Of a stretch of DNA of 9,829 nt, positions 1-7,565 are shown in pieces. Numbering within the stretch: the first letter of the stretch is position 1; each line of letters begins with the position of its first letter. The stretch spans positions 1 to 9,829 of the forward strand of contig CAKUUG010000052.1 in NCBI GenBank assembly GCA_934692665.1. Direction: 5' to 3'. Below the pieces are notes generated by a model. It searched no databases and was not told the DNA's origin. It worked only from the letters and a program-made list of their open reading frames with translations. The position numbers and the translations under genes are program-made. The DNA comes from an uncultured Candidatus Melainabacteria bacterium (GTDB taxonomy: Bacteria; Cyanobacteriota; Vampirovibrionia; Gastranaerophilales; Gastranaerophilaceae).

Positions 1-543
1 GAAGTGCCAAAAGATGTTTCCGAAGCTGATATCTTGTCAGCTTTGATGAATATAAAAAATGCTAAACTCCAAGCAACACAAAGTACAGAAACAAACTCGG
101 ATATTGCTGTTCCTACAGAAAAAACCGAAGACAAAAACCCTGCTCCTATAGTAAACACTCCAACAAACAAAGTTCTTGTTGTAGACGATATTGGTGTTGT
201 TACTTATCAATTGAAAGTTTTGTTTACGGAAATTGGCTACAATGTGCAAATTGCAAAAGATATTTTTGGTGCATTGAGTACTTTTTTGAAAGCAAAATTC
301 GATTTTGTTATTATGGATTTGTTTGTTTCAACTGAACAAGAAGGGTATACTCTTTTAGAAGAAACAAAAAAAATAATCACAAAAAACAATCTTCCGACAA
401 AAATAATTGTTATAACTGCATCAAACAAAACAGAAAACAAAATAAAATGTCTTAATGGCGGGGCTGACATATTCATAAAAAAAGAATTAGGCTGGCAAGA
501 CAAACTTCTCGAAATTATCGAAAGTCATAGATTTGGAAATTAA
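1..543 (+). CDS. Response-regulator receiver domain protein (5'-partial)
   Basis: The visible C-terminal part of this protein is a CheY-like receiver domain, which normally accepts a phosphoryl group from a histidine kinase. Numbering from the GTG at position 4, residues 1-55 are a low-complexity, T/N/E/P-rich linker and the receiver runs from about 56 to 175. The acidic pair is D61-D62 in VLVVDD, the phospho-acceptor is D105 in FVIMDLF, the switch threonine is T138 in VITAS, and the conserved lysine is K159 in IFIKK, so the phosphorylation site looks intact. The usual proline after that lysine is absent and the loop after D105 (FVSTEQEG) is atypical. The frame is open to the window edge (GAA before the GTG) and no ribosome site can be seen, so the GTG is probably internal and the gene starts upstream. 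No output domain follows the receiver; any effector domain would be N-terminal. It converges on murJ. Confidence 0.85.
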   Translation, partial: EVPKDVSEADILSALMNIKNAKLQATQSTETNSDIAVPTEKTEDKNPAPIVNTPTNKVLVVDDIGVVTYQLKVLFTEIGYNVQIAKDIFGALSTFLKAKFDFVIMDLFVSTEQEGYTLLEETKKIITKNNLPTKIIVITASNKTENKIKCLNGGADIFIKKELGWQDKLLEIIESHRFGN

Positions 544-547
544 TTTT

Positions 548-2137
548 TTATTTTTTTAATTTTGCAAGGATTTTTTCTTTGACATCAGCCAAGTATTCTA
601 CTTTGAATATGTAGTTTGATATTGCAACATAACAAGCCAAAGAAGAAACAAAAACAATAGAAACTCTGATTAATTTGAATACAAAGTTGTTAGCAAAAGC
701 AATATCTAAACCAAAATTAATACAATAACCGACAACAAAAGTAGATACTGCACACAAAACAATGTTTCTTATTTGTTTTAGAAATATTTTGTAACCTATA
801 GAGATTTTTTTTCTAATTAAAATGGCTAAAAGCGTACCGTTGATAAGGGTGATGATTGTTGTAGATAGTGCAATTCCGTTTATTCCCATAAAACGAACAA
901 GGATAGAATTAAAGATTAATTTTAGAGCGATTGAACCTATTGCTATATAAAAAGGTGTTTTTGAATCATTAAAAGAATAATAAAGACGTGTGATAGAATC
1001 TCTAAACATATAAGGAATTATAGACAAAGAAATGAAAAACAATACATCAGCTACCATCACTGTTGCTTTGTGGTCAAATGCACCACGTTCCAGTGCTAAA
1101 GAAATCAAATCAAATCTTGATATAAAAATAAATATCATCATAAAAGCACCGACATAAATCAACGAGCCAACACCTTTGTTAAAGTAATGTCTTACTTCGT
1201 CATATTTTTCTTGAGCAACAAGTCTTGAAAACAAAGGAAACAAAGGAACTAAAAGTGCAGACAACATCAACCCTACAGGAAACTGAAAGATTCTGTTTGC
1301 ATATCCATAAGCTGTCCATTGTCCTTGTTCTAAACCGGAAGCAAAGAATATATCGACATAAATTCCTATCTGCCCTATTGTAGAAGACAAAAATGCCGGC
1401 ATTAAGAGTTCTAGTATGTCGTTAAAATTTTTGTTATGAAAAAACTCAAAACATGGTCTAAAAGTGTAACCCAATTTTAATACAATAGGCGTTTGCATTA
1501 ATAGTTGCAAAAACGCACCGATTGTTGTGCCGACTGCCAGATAAAAGCCGTTTTCATCTCCACCCATAATAAATAGAGTAGAAATTATCCCGATAGATAA
1601 CATAGATGGGGCAATGTTTGGCAAAAGAAATTTATTGTATGTAACCAAAATTCCATAATACAAGCCCAACAATGCACCGACCAAAATTACAGGTGACATT
1701 ACTTTTAGGTGTTGAGCAGCCAAAAGCGATAACTCGGGAGTTGCTTGGGAAATTATTATTTTCATTACTTGTTTTGGAAAGAAAAAACAAATTAAAGCAA
1801 TAGCTCCAAAAATAAGCATAGAAAAAGTTTCAAAAGTATTAAAGAGTTTTTTAACTTTTATATCCGGTTTTGTGTCGAAATTTTTGATTAATTTTGAAAA
1901 AACGCTAACTGTTGCACTATGGAACGGGCCTCCCATTCCTCCCAAAATAACAACAGCAAGAGCAGGTATTTGGTATGCATAAAAATAAGCGTCTGATGCA
2001 AGAGAAGCTCCATAGTATTTTGCAACAATAATATCCCTAAGAAAACCTACAATTTTTGATAACAAAATAACAATGACAATAAGTCCTGCACTTTTTATTA
2101 AACTTTGTGATTTTTCTTTTTTTTCCGTATTTTCCAT
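548..2137 (-). CDS. murJ: Probable lipid II flippase MurJ
   Basis: MurJ moves the peptidoglycan precursor lipid II from the cytoplasmic to the outer face of the inner membrane. The 529-residue length fits the family, and about 14 hydrophobic segments cover most of the chain. Family landmarks are in order: the first-helix motif SKIVGFLRD with R34-D35 (residues 27-35), SDAYFYAYQIP (48-58), the G-G-x-F region near 69-83, YANRIFQFPVGLMLSALLVP (279-298) with the following PLFSRL, ERGAFD (350-355), and RLYYSFNDSKTPF (384-396), matching the family's R-x-x-Y-x-x-x-D-[TS]-x-T-P signature. The N-terminus is short and charged and the C-terminus is lysine-rich and cytosolic. The start ATG overlaps the stop of the upstream spoIID-like gene by one base (TAATG) and has no convincing Shine-Dalgarno, so it is probably translated by re-initiation. 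A general MOP-superfamily exporter is the alternative, but the motif set favours MurJ. Confidence 0.92.
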   Translation of the reverse strand: MENTEKKEKSQSLIKSAGLIVIVILLSKIVGFLRDIIVAKYYGASLASDAYFYAYQIPALAVVILGGMGGPFHSATVSVFSKLIKNFDTKPDIKVKKLFNTFETFSMLIFGAIALICFFFPKQVMKIIISQATPELSLLAAQHLKVMSPVILVGALLGLYYGILVTYNKFLLPNIAPSMLSIGIISTLFIMGGDENGFYLAVGTTIGAFLQLLMQTPIVLKLGYTFRPCFEFFHNKNFNDILELLMPAFLSSTIGQIGIYVDIFFASGLEQGQWTAYGYANRIFQFPVGLMLSALLVPLFPLFSRLVAQEKYDEVRHYFNKGVGSLIYVGAFMMIFIFISRFDLISLALERGAFDHKATVMVADVLFFISLSIIPYMFRDSITRLYYSFNDSKTPFYIAIGSIALKLIFNSILVRFMGINGIALSTTIITLINGTLLAILIRKKISIGYKIFLKQIRNIVLCAVSTFVVGYCINFGLDIAFANNFVFKLIRVSIVFVSSLACYVAISNYIFKVEYLADVKEKILAKLKK

Positions 2138-3852
2138 TATAACAATTCTACTCTATATGTGATGGTTTTGCCTTTGTATTCTCTTTCTAATGGTGCAAAA
2201 TCAATCAAATTTGAACCATTGTTCAAGTATTCAGTTATGTTGATTTTGATTAGTTTGTTGTTTGAGATTGAATTTGTGTTATTAAATTCCAGATTGTTGA
2301 TTTTGAATGGAAATTCTGAAACGTTTTTCGGATTGAAAATCAACAAATAAGCATTCTTGTAGGTGTTTTTGTCAAAATAAAAATCTGTTTTATAGTGAAC
2401 ATTCCATTCGTTAAAATAAACAATTTTCGGATAAGTCGAAATGTTTATGTTTGTGTAGTAATGATGCAAGATATCAGGATATTTTTTTCCGCATTTTGCA
2501 ATGTTGTATGCACCAAATTGGCTCATTCCTACACCATGTCCAAAACCCCCTCCTGTCAGTTTAAAGGTTTTTGGGTACGTTTCTTGACTTATATAACTGA
2601 ACAATTTCAAATTGCCGATTTTATCAAGAACAGTTTCCTGTTCTGTTGATTCTTCAACTTTTTCTTCTTCTGTGTCTTCACCTGTTGCTTCAACAAAGAA
2701 ATTAGCCGATGGAAGCATAGAGTTGTTCTTTTTGAGAGTTCTTCTGATACCTAATTCTTTTGAAACTTTGTATTCGCCATTTTTTGCAACAATTAGTATT
2801 TCTGTTACTTTTGAAGATTTTGCTCTTTTTAAGATTTTTATTTCTTTTAAACCGGCTATTTTATTGTCGCCATCGTATTTTGGAGTAACGAGGCCGGCTT
2901 TTGACTGTTGTTGTAGAGTGTTGTGGAGAATGTTTTCCAATTCTTTTCTTTCAAATTCTACTGTCCAGCGAAATTTGGGAGAATTTGTATCAAGGCCGTT
3001 TTTTGATGTTAAAAAATCAATCGCTTCTTTTTCAGAAGTAATAAAAGTCTGGCCTTGTTTGTCTATTTTTGCTTTTAAATAAGGATGAAGCCCTTTGTTT
3101 GTGCCATTAGAAAACACATCATCCCAGTCATCTGTTATGCCTGCAGAAGTAGAAAAATACAGTGCAGTAATAGGTTTTTCGTTGTATAAGGCGTAAATCC
3201 CTTTCGTTTCGTTTACTGCTTTGTCTGATATATCTCTATAAGAGTTTGCTCCATAATATACCTGAGAAGCAGTTGAATCTACTACATCATAATTTGAATT
3301 TATTTTTGCATTTGAAGCATAATTTCTCGCAGCAACAGCTTGGGCTTTTAGAGCTTCCAATCCGAAAGAAACAGGCATTTCGTTTGGTACAACGCCACGC
3401 AAGTAATTTTGCATATCAATAACATTGATGACATTGAATCTGTTTGGGGTTTTTGAATTTTTTATTTCAATCATTCCTTTGTATCTGGCAGGTATGCCTT
3501 TTCTGTTCAGTTCAACAATTTGTATGTCTGAATTGCTTGAAAAAACCAAAGGAGCTGACAAATTCTCATACTTTAATTCGTCATCAATAAAAATACTATA
3601 TAAACCATCATTAATAGAAACTTCTACAATTTTGTTTGCCTCAACTAATTCAAATGGAACGCTGGGTACTGTTTCAGACATTGAGATGATTTTTATCATA
3701 TCTGAAGAAGATAATTTTATACTTTTATAATCCCAAGTCGAAAAAGACTGGTTTGAAATACCTACTCTAAGGGTTGTTTTTTCGTTGTCCGCCTGTGCCG
3801 AATTTACAAAAAATAAACTCAACAACAATACTAATAATACTTTTATTCTCAT
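2137..3852 (-). CDS. SpoIID/LytB-family lytic transglycosylase, secreted, with extra C-terminal domain
   Basis: SpoIID-family enzymes cleave peptidoglycan glycan strands, in Bacillus those stripped of stem peptides. The 571-residue protein opens with a classic signal peptide (MRIKVLLVLLLSLFFVNSAQA, likely cut after A21), which fixes the start. The catalytic domain shows YLRGVVPNEMP with the presumed catalytic E158, the helix EALKAQAVAARNYA (166-179), TASQVYYG (194-201) and the FSTSAG strand (233-238). RWTVEF (295-300) and the LPSANFFVE strand (380-388) are also typical. Next comes an acidic linker (389-408), then GGGFGHGVGMSQFGA (434-448) and ILHHYYTNI (461-469). About 95 further residues (477-571) are extra compared with Bacillus SpoIID (about 340 residues) and resemble a beta-sandwich. 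No spoIIP, spoIIM or other sporulation gene is near, so a vegetative wall role is likelier. No Shine-Dalgarno precedes the ATG. The stop overlaps the murJ start. Confidence 0.9.
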   Translation of the reverse strand: MRIKVLLVLLLSLFFVNSAQADNEKTTLRVGISNQSFSTWDYKSIKLSSSDMIKIISMSETVPSVPFELVEANKIVEVSINDGLYSIFIDDELKYENLSAPLVFSSNSDIQIVELNRKGIPARYKGMIEIKNSKTPNRFNVINVIDMQNYLRGVVPNEMPVSFGLEALKAQAVAARNYASNAKINSNYDVVDSTASQVYYGANSYRDISDKAVNETKGIYALYNEKPITALYFSTSAGITDDWDDVFSNGTNKGLHPYLKAKIDKQGQTFITSEKEAIDFLTSKNGLDTNSPKFRWTVEFERKELENILHNTLQQQSKAGLVTPKYDGDNKIAGLKEIKILKRAKSSKVTEILIVAKNGEYKVSKELGIRRTLKKNNSMLPSANFFVEATGEDTEEEKVEESTEQETVLDKIGNLKLFSYISQETYPKTFKLTGGGFGHGVGMSQFGAYNIAKCGKKYPDILHHYYTNINISTYPKIVYFNEWNVHYKTDFYFDKNTYKNAYLLIFNPKNVSEFPFKINNLEFNNTNSISNNKLIKINITEYLNNGSNLIDFAPLEREYKGKTITYRVELL

Positions 3853-3859
3853 AGTAATT

Positions 3860-3888
3860 ATTTTACAATTAAAAATTATTAATGTAAA
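3860..3888 (-). promoter_or_regulatory. Predicted sigma70-like promoter for spoIID-like/murJ
   Basis: On the minus strand the same inverted repeat gives TTTACA (3888-3883) and TAAAAT (3865-3860), again with a 17-nt spacer. Initiation is expected at about 3853-3852, at the A of the spoIID-like ATG, so the transcript would be leaderless or nearly so. This agrees with the absence of any Shine-Dalgarno before that ATG. The promoter shares its base pairs with the opposite one, so the two could not be occupied at once. Confidence 0.5.
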
Positions 3889-3890
3889 AT
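3862..3890 (+). promoter_or_regulatory. Predicted sigma70-like promoter for the MFS transporter
   Basis: The -35 box TTTACA (3862-3867, five of six matches to TTGACA) and the -10 box TAAAAT (3885-3890, five of six matches to TATAAT) are separated by exactly 17 nt. Initiation would fall near A3897, giving a leader of about 32 nt that includes the TAGGAG ribosome site. The caveat is that AT-rich DNA produces such boxes by chance, but spacing and position are ideal. Confidence 0.55.
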
Positions 3891-3928
3891 TGAATTAAGA
3901 TTAGTTAAGTTTATGCTTAGGAGAAAAT

Positions 3929-5308
3929 ATGGCAAACGAAGAAAATTTAAGAAAGTTTAGCTATGCTCAACTTTTGAATTTTTGTATCGGATTTTTCGGA
4001 TTGCAGTTCGCATGGCAAATGAGAATTATTTTATCCGGTCCGTTAACAGAATCATTGGGTGCAAGCCCTCTTTTGTATGGGTTGATTTGGCTTGCAGGCC
4101 CTGTGACAGGTATTGTTGTTCAACCTATAATCGGTGCATTATCTGATAATACATTTACCAAATTTGGAAGAAGAATACCGTATCTGTTCTTTGGTGCATT
4201 ATTTGGTGCAATAGGCTTGATTATGCTTCCAAAGAGTCAATTCTTAAGTTCTTTGTTTGGTGAAAATCATCCCGCTTGGCTTGCATTGTTTATTTCTGCA
4301 ATTTTTATTTGGATGATAGATGCTTGTGTAAACGCTGCACAAGGTCCATATAGAGCTTTAGTTCCGGATAATATAGACAAATCTCAACACGCTATTGCAA
4401 ATTCATTCTTGTCTTTTGCAATTGGTTTGGGTTCTGTTGTTGCAGCGGGTACAGCACCATTTTTGAAATGGGCATTTAATTACCAAATGTCTGTTAATGC
4501 ACAGTTTACAATGGCAGGTATAGCTTTTATTTTGGGTATGTTGTGGACTTGTGTTACATTTAAAGAAAATGTTCCATCAAAAGAACAACTGGTAGAAAAC
4601 AAACTGGAAGCTAAAAAAGCTGCAAATAAATCATTTATCGAAAATGTAAAAGAATTTTTAACAACAAGCCCTGAAGTTGGAAAAATTTGTGCAATTCAAT
4701 TCTTTACTTGGATTGGTATGATGTGTTTGATGATATTTTTTACACAGTTTGTTGTACATATAGTTTATCAAATACCGGATACAACAGGTTTGAGTAAAGA
4801 AATGATTCAAGCTCTTTCAATTAAACAAACAGAAGCACAAAACTTTTCTTCTATTTGTTTTGCATTCTTTAATTTAATTTGTTTTGTAATTGCAATTCCT
4901 ATTGCAAAATTGGCTGAAATCAGAGGAAACAAAAAAGTCCACTCTGCATCATTGTTGATTATGGCTTTTGCTTATGTGTTGATGACATTTATGCAAAGCC
5001 CTGTAACAATCATTGTTGCAATGGGTTTGGCGGGTATTGGTTGGGCTTCTACTTTGGCTTTGCCTTTTGCAATGTTATCAAAATACATAAAAGAAGGAAC
5101 AGAAGGTTCTGCAATGGGTATATTTAATATCTTTATTTCAGCACCACAGGTTCTTGTTTGTACAGTGATTGCTTGGTTTATCAATATTTCATCATACAAA
5201 ATGGATACAGGCTATATGAACAACCACTGGGAATACGCTTTTGTGATTGGTGCTGTGATGTTGATATTGTCTGCAATAATCACATTAACAATAAAAGAAG
5301 AAAAATAG
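3929..5308 (+). CDS. MFS sugar transporter, SLC45/GPH-like
   Basis: This is a 459-residue inner-membrane carrier with 12 predicted membrane helices, of the major facilitator type related to glycoside/sucrose-cation symporters (GPH and SLC45). The loop between helices 2 and 3 holds the characteristic G-A-L-S-D-N-x-x-x-x-x-G-R-R-x-P-Y motif (residues 69-85). The fourth-helix region reads DACVNAAQGPYRALVPDN (131-148), close to the G-P-x-R-A-L-x-x-D signature of sucrose/maltose carriers. Residues 212-245 form the hydrophilic central loop between the two six-helix halves, and QFFTWIGMMCLMIFFTQFV (257-275) begins the second half. Start choice is supported by TAGGAG five nt upstream. The gene stands alone between a divergent promoter and an intrinsic terminator. 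The substrate cannot be read from sequence; an alpha-glucoside or disaccharide taken up with protons is an inference from the family. Confidence 0.82.
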   Translation: MANEENLRKFSYAQLLNFCIGFFGLQFAWQMRIILSGPLTESLGASPLLYGLIWLAGPVTGIVVQPIIGALSDNTFTKFGRRIPYLFFGALFGAIGLIMLPKSQFLSSLFGENHPAWLALFISAIFIWMIDACVNAAQGPYRALVPDNIDKSQHAIANSFLSFAIGLGSVVAAGTAPFLKWAFNYQMSVNAQFTMAGIAFILGMLWTCVTFKENVPSKEQLVENKLEAKKAANKSFIENVKEFLTTSPEVGKICAIQFFTWIGMMCLMIFFTQFVVHIVYQIPDTTGLSKEMIQALSIKQTEAQNFSSICFAFFNLICFVIAIPIAKLAEIRGNKKVHSASLLIMAFAYVLMTFMQSPVTIIVAMGLAGIGWASTLALPFAMLSKYIKEGTEGSAMGIFNIFISAPQVLVCTVIAWFINISSYKMDTGYMNNHWEYAFVIGAVMLILSAIITLTIKEEK

Positions 5309-5334
5309 AATTTAAAACGATATTTTGTTAAAAA

Positions 5335-5364
5335 GGCTCTAAATTTTTGTTTAGAGCCTTTTTT
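5335..5364 (+). terminator. Intrinsic terminator after the MFS gene
   Basis: A perfect 9-bp stem, GGCTCTAAA (5335-5343) with TTTAGAGCC (5350-5358), closes a 6-nt loop (TTTTTG) and is followed by six T (5359-5364). Five A precede the stem (5330-5334), so it could also act on minus-strand transcription. It lies 26 nt after the MFS stop codon and separates that gene from the next one. Confidence 0.92.
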
Positions 5365-5423
5365 GTTGCAAAAAAATTTCTTTAGATGTTTTATATGTTT
5401 GCAAAATTTTAAAAAGGGATGAG

Positions 5424-7565
5424 ATGAAACTAAATAACACCAACACCAGTTTTCAAGGAATATATGTAACAAACGGCACAAAAGAACAAGTTGATGATGC
5501 AGAAAAAAAATTGAAACAAAGACTTAAAATTGAAGTAATAAATATTCCTTACAAAAAAAATGACGAAATAAAACAACTAGGAATTATTGCGACAAAAGAC
5601 GATGCAGAAATTTTTGCAAAAAGAAAAAAAGAAATAGATTTTAAAGAACTTTATTCAGGACTAAAAGGCAATGTTTTAGCTAAATGCGGATATATGACAA
5701 AAATCCTTTTAGACAAATCTCCTGATGAAGTACCTTTTATTCCTGCAACAAAATTTCAAGAAATGTTTAACAAAAATATTGTAGAATATTACTTTTTGGA
5801 AGAAGGAAAAACTTTTTGTGAAAATTCTTATTTAGATGGAACAAAAGAAAAATTAACAAATTTCGGAAAGAATGGTATTTTAACTAGACCAGACGGCACA
5901 ATAGAAACAATCAAAAAAAGTGGTGGGGATAGTGAATTTGTTACAGAAAGAACAATAGAAAATCCAAACGGCACAAAAGAATCAATCAATTATTTTTCAG
6001 ATGGCTCTTGTATTGTGACTCCTTCTGATGGCGAAGAATATTACTTGGGTTTAAATGGAGAAAGATATACTGATATAAGACGAAATTTGGAAGAAAATGG
6101 CGAATATATATATGTTTTATCAGATAGCAAAAAAATATTAAAGGCTTATATAAAACATTCAAAAGCACCTTATAGAAAAAGATTTTGGTTGGACGAAAAT
6201 AACAATTTTGAACTAAAATATGGGGAGTATGTACTTAATCCAAAATTAGTAAAAACTTTTAAAAACGAAGACGGAAGCAGCTTTTTACAAAAAGACGGGA
6301 CTATAAAATATATTAATGAAAATGTAAATAAAAAAATTAAAGGAACAAGGGTTTCGCTTGAATGTAAAGCTGCTGTTTTTGAAGATAACAGTTTTATTGC
6401 ATACGACAATGCCGGTAAAATCCTAGAAGAAGGCAGTAATATTTCAAAATCAAAAGTAGTAATGCCATGGATGAAGCTTGTTATGGAAGATGGAACTACT
6501 GAAAGATATGAAATTGGTGAAGATAGTCTGGTTACTAAATGTTTAAAAGATGGAACGATTGAAAAATATAGGGCAGGAAAATTGCTACAAAAAACAAATT
6601 CTAAAAATGCAAACAGAGAAGAATTTTTGTATTTAAGAGATGGCGGGTATTTTGTTGATACTATGGAACTTATTAACAGAAAAGATGTTAAGTATTTTAA
6701 TGAAAATATAAAAAAAGAAGTAAAAAGTATTAAACAAGAAAATTTAACTAGAACAGTAACCTTTGAAGACGGCTCTACGGTTGAATATGCTCCTAATGAT
6801 GTAGCAGATACATTTCTTCAAAACCACGAGATATTTACAAACATAAAAGAAAGGTCTAATGCGTTTTATAATAACGTTGCAAATGGTGATATTGTAGAAA
6901 TATATGATACTTTGGGTACAAAAACAGTAATCGGTGTCGGTAAAGTTGCCAGAAGATATGGTATGGATGGATCGAAAACACTTATATTTCCTGATGGCAG
7001 AATAGTAGAATGCGATAGCAATTGGCACTATATTAATGCAGAATCTTCTGAAACAGAGAAAAAACGAACTACGCCAAAAACAAGACTTTCAAAAGAATTG
7101 GAAGCAGAAGCAAAAAGACTAAAAGAAGACCCGACTTATGAAAAAAGATTTAAAAGATATAAAAGTGCAAAAACATCTTTAGCAATGACAATAGCTTGGG
7201 AATTGTCGGATAAAACAAGAGCAGATAAATCTGAAATTGCAAAAACTAAACCATATTTGAATCAAATTTTTGCAAAAAAAAGACAAATAAGAGAAATGAA
7301 AGAAGAAGCTTTAGCTAAAGGAACAACACCAAATGAAGATATTAGTTTAGCTGAAAAAGAAAGAATGTTGTATAACGCATATCAAAAAGAAAGCTGGGAA
7401 TTTTCAGGTACAGAAGAAATGTCAAAAAATATGGAAATAGCAATAAAAGCAGTCCAAGATTATGTTCTTGAGGGTATTTTTTCTATAGAAGATGAAAAAA
7501 TAAGAACAATAATTGCAAAATGGGAAAAACTAAATCCACAAAAGAAAAGAGACCTTTTCAGTTAA
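5424..7565 (+). CDS. Unrecognised 713-aa protein with D-G-[ST] beta-hairpin repeats and charged helical tail
   Basis: I do not recognise a named family. No signal peptide or membrane helix is visible, and the protein is rich in K, E and N. Residues 1-125 form an N-terminal region opening with NTSFQGIYVTNGT, then a charged helix (residues 20-35) and an alternating segment. From about 138 to 530 there are some 14 spaced turns of the type D/N-G-[S/T]-x-x-x-[Y/I], for example DGTIETI (157), DGTIKY (291), DGTTERY (356), DGTIEKY (376) and DGSTVEY (449). Between them lie short strands, suggesting a repetitive beta structure loosely like MORN or YD-type repeats. Residues 547-713 are lysine/glutamate-rich and probably helical, with long amphipathic stretches at 555-580 and 610-630. 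Start choice is supported by AAGGGA, five nt before the ATG. The preceding gene ends in a terminator, so this gene is probably monocistronic. The S-F-Q-G opening suggests a Gastranaerophilales-type lineage protein, perhaps surface- or host-directed (speculation). Confidence 0.85.
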   Translation: MKLNNTNTSFQGIYVTNGTKEQVDDAEKKLKQRLKIEVINIPYKKNDEIKQLGIIATKDDAEIFAKRKKEIDFKELYSGLKGNVLAKCGYMTKILLDKSPDEVPFIPATKFQEMFNKNIVEYYFLEEGKTFCENSYLDGTKEKLTNFGKNGILTRPDGTIETIKKSGGDSEFVTERTIENPNGTKESINYFSDGSCIVTPSDGEEYYLGLNGERYTDIRRNLEENGEYIYVLSDSKKILKAYIKHSKAPYRKRFWLDENNNFELKYGEYVLNPKLVKTFKNEDGSSFLQKDGTIKYINENVNKKIKGTRVSLECKAAVFEDNSFIAYDNAGKILEEGSNISKSKVVMPWMKLVMEDGTTERYEIGEDSLVTKCLKDGTIEKYRAGKLLQKTNSKNANREEFLYLRDGGYFVDTMELINRKDVKYFNENIKKEVKSIKQENLTRTVTFEDGSTVEYAPNDVADTFLQNHEIFTNIKERSNAFYNNVANGDIVEIYDTLGTKTVIGVGKVARRYGMDGSKTLIFPDGRIVECDSNWHYINAESSETEKKRTTPKTRLSKELEAEAKRLKEDPTYEKRFKRYKSAKTSLAMTIAWELSDKTRADKSEIAKTKPYLNQIFAKKRQIREMKEEALAKGTTPNEDISLAEKERMLYNAYQKESWEFSGTEEMSKNMEIAIKAVQDYVLEGIFSIEDEKIRTIIAKWEKLNPQKKRDLFS
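5835..7013 (+). repeat. Degenerate protein-level repeat block (D-G-[ST] hairpins)
   Basis: Within the 713-aa protein, turn motifs fall at residues 138, 157, 182, 193, 202, 283, 291, 321, 356, 376, 407, 449, 488, 515 and 524. Most read D/N-G-[S/T], and many are followed by alternating polar/hydrophobic residues ending in Y or I. The spacing is irregular, from 8 to about 80 residues. The DNA copies are diverged and share mainly a GATGGAAC-like core, so this is an old protein repeat rather than a recent tandem duplication. Confidence 0.6.

Larger units (their letters stand above)
3853..3928. promoter_or_regulatory. Divergent intergenic region, spoIID-like / MFS transporter
   Basis: This 76-bp, very AT-rich stretch is the only DNA between two divergent start codons, so it must hold whatever local control both units have. 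Its centre is a perfect 8-bp inverted repeat, ATTTTACA (3860-3867) and TGTAAAAT (3883-3890), with a 15-nt spacer. The repeat doubles as overlapping promoters on the two strands and could also bind a dimeric regulator. On the MFS side a Shine-Dalgarno, TAGGAG, lies at 3918-3923. Confidence 0.7.

Noticed and set aside
4..6. GTG as the true start of the receiver-domain gene
   Set aside because: The frame continues to the window edge and only three bases lie upstream, so no ribosome site can be judged. A 5'-truncated gene is the safer reading.
2612..3082. 156-codon open frame on the plus strand
   Set aside because: It lies wholly antisense to the well-supported spoIID-like coding region and its translation has no recognisable domain. 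It is a shadow frame.
2137..3852. SpoIID homologue taken as evidence of an endospore former
   Set aside because: The family also occurs in non-sporulating lineages such as cyanobacteria, and no other sporulation gene is present in the window.
5366..5406. Direct repeat TTGCAAAA at 5366-5373 and 5399-5406
   Set aside because: Eight AT-rich bases repeated once in an AT-rich leader is expected by chance. No third copy or symmetry supports an operator.
5366..5423. Promoter TTGCAA (5366-5371), 17 nt, TTTTAT (5389-5394) for the 713-aa gene
   Set aside because: Each box matches consensus at only four of six positions in very AT-rich DNA. A promoter must lie near here because a terminator precedes the gene, but I cannot place it.
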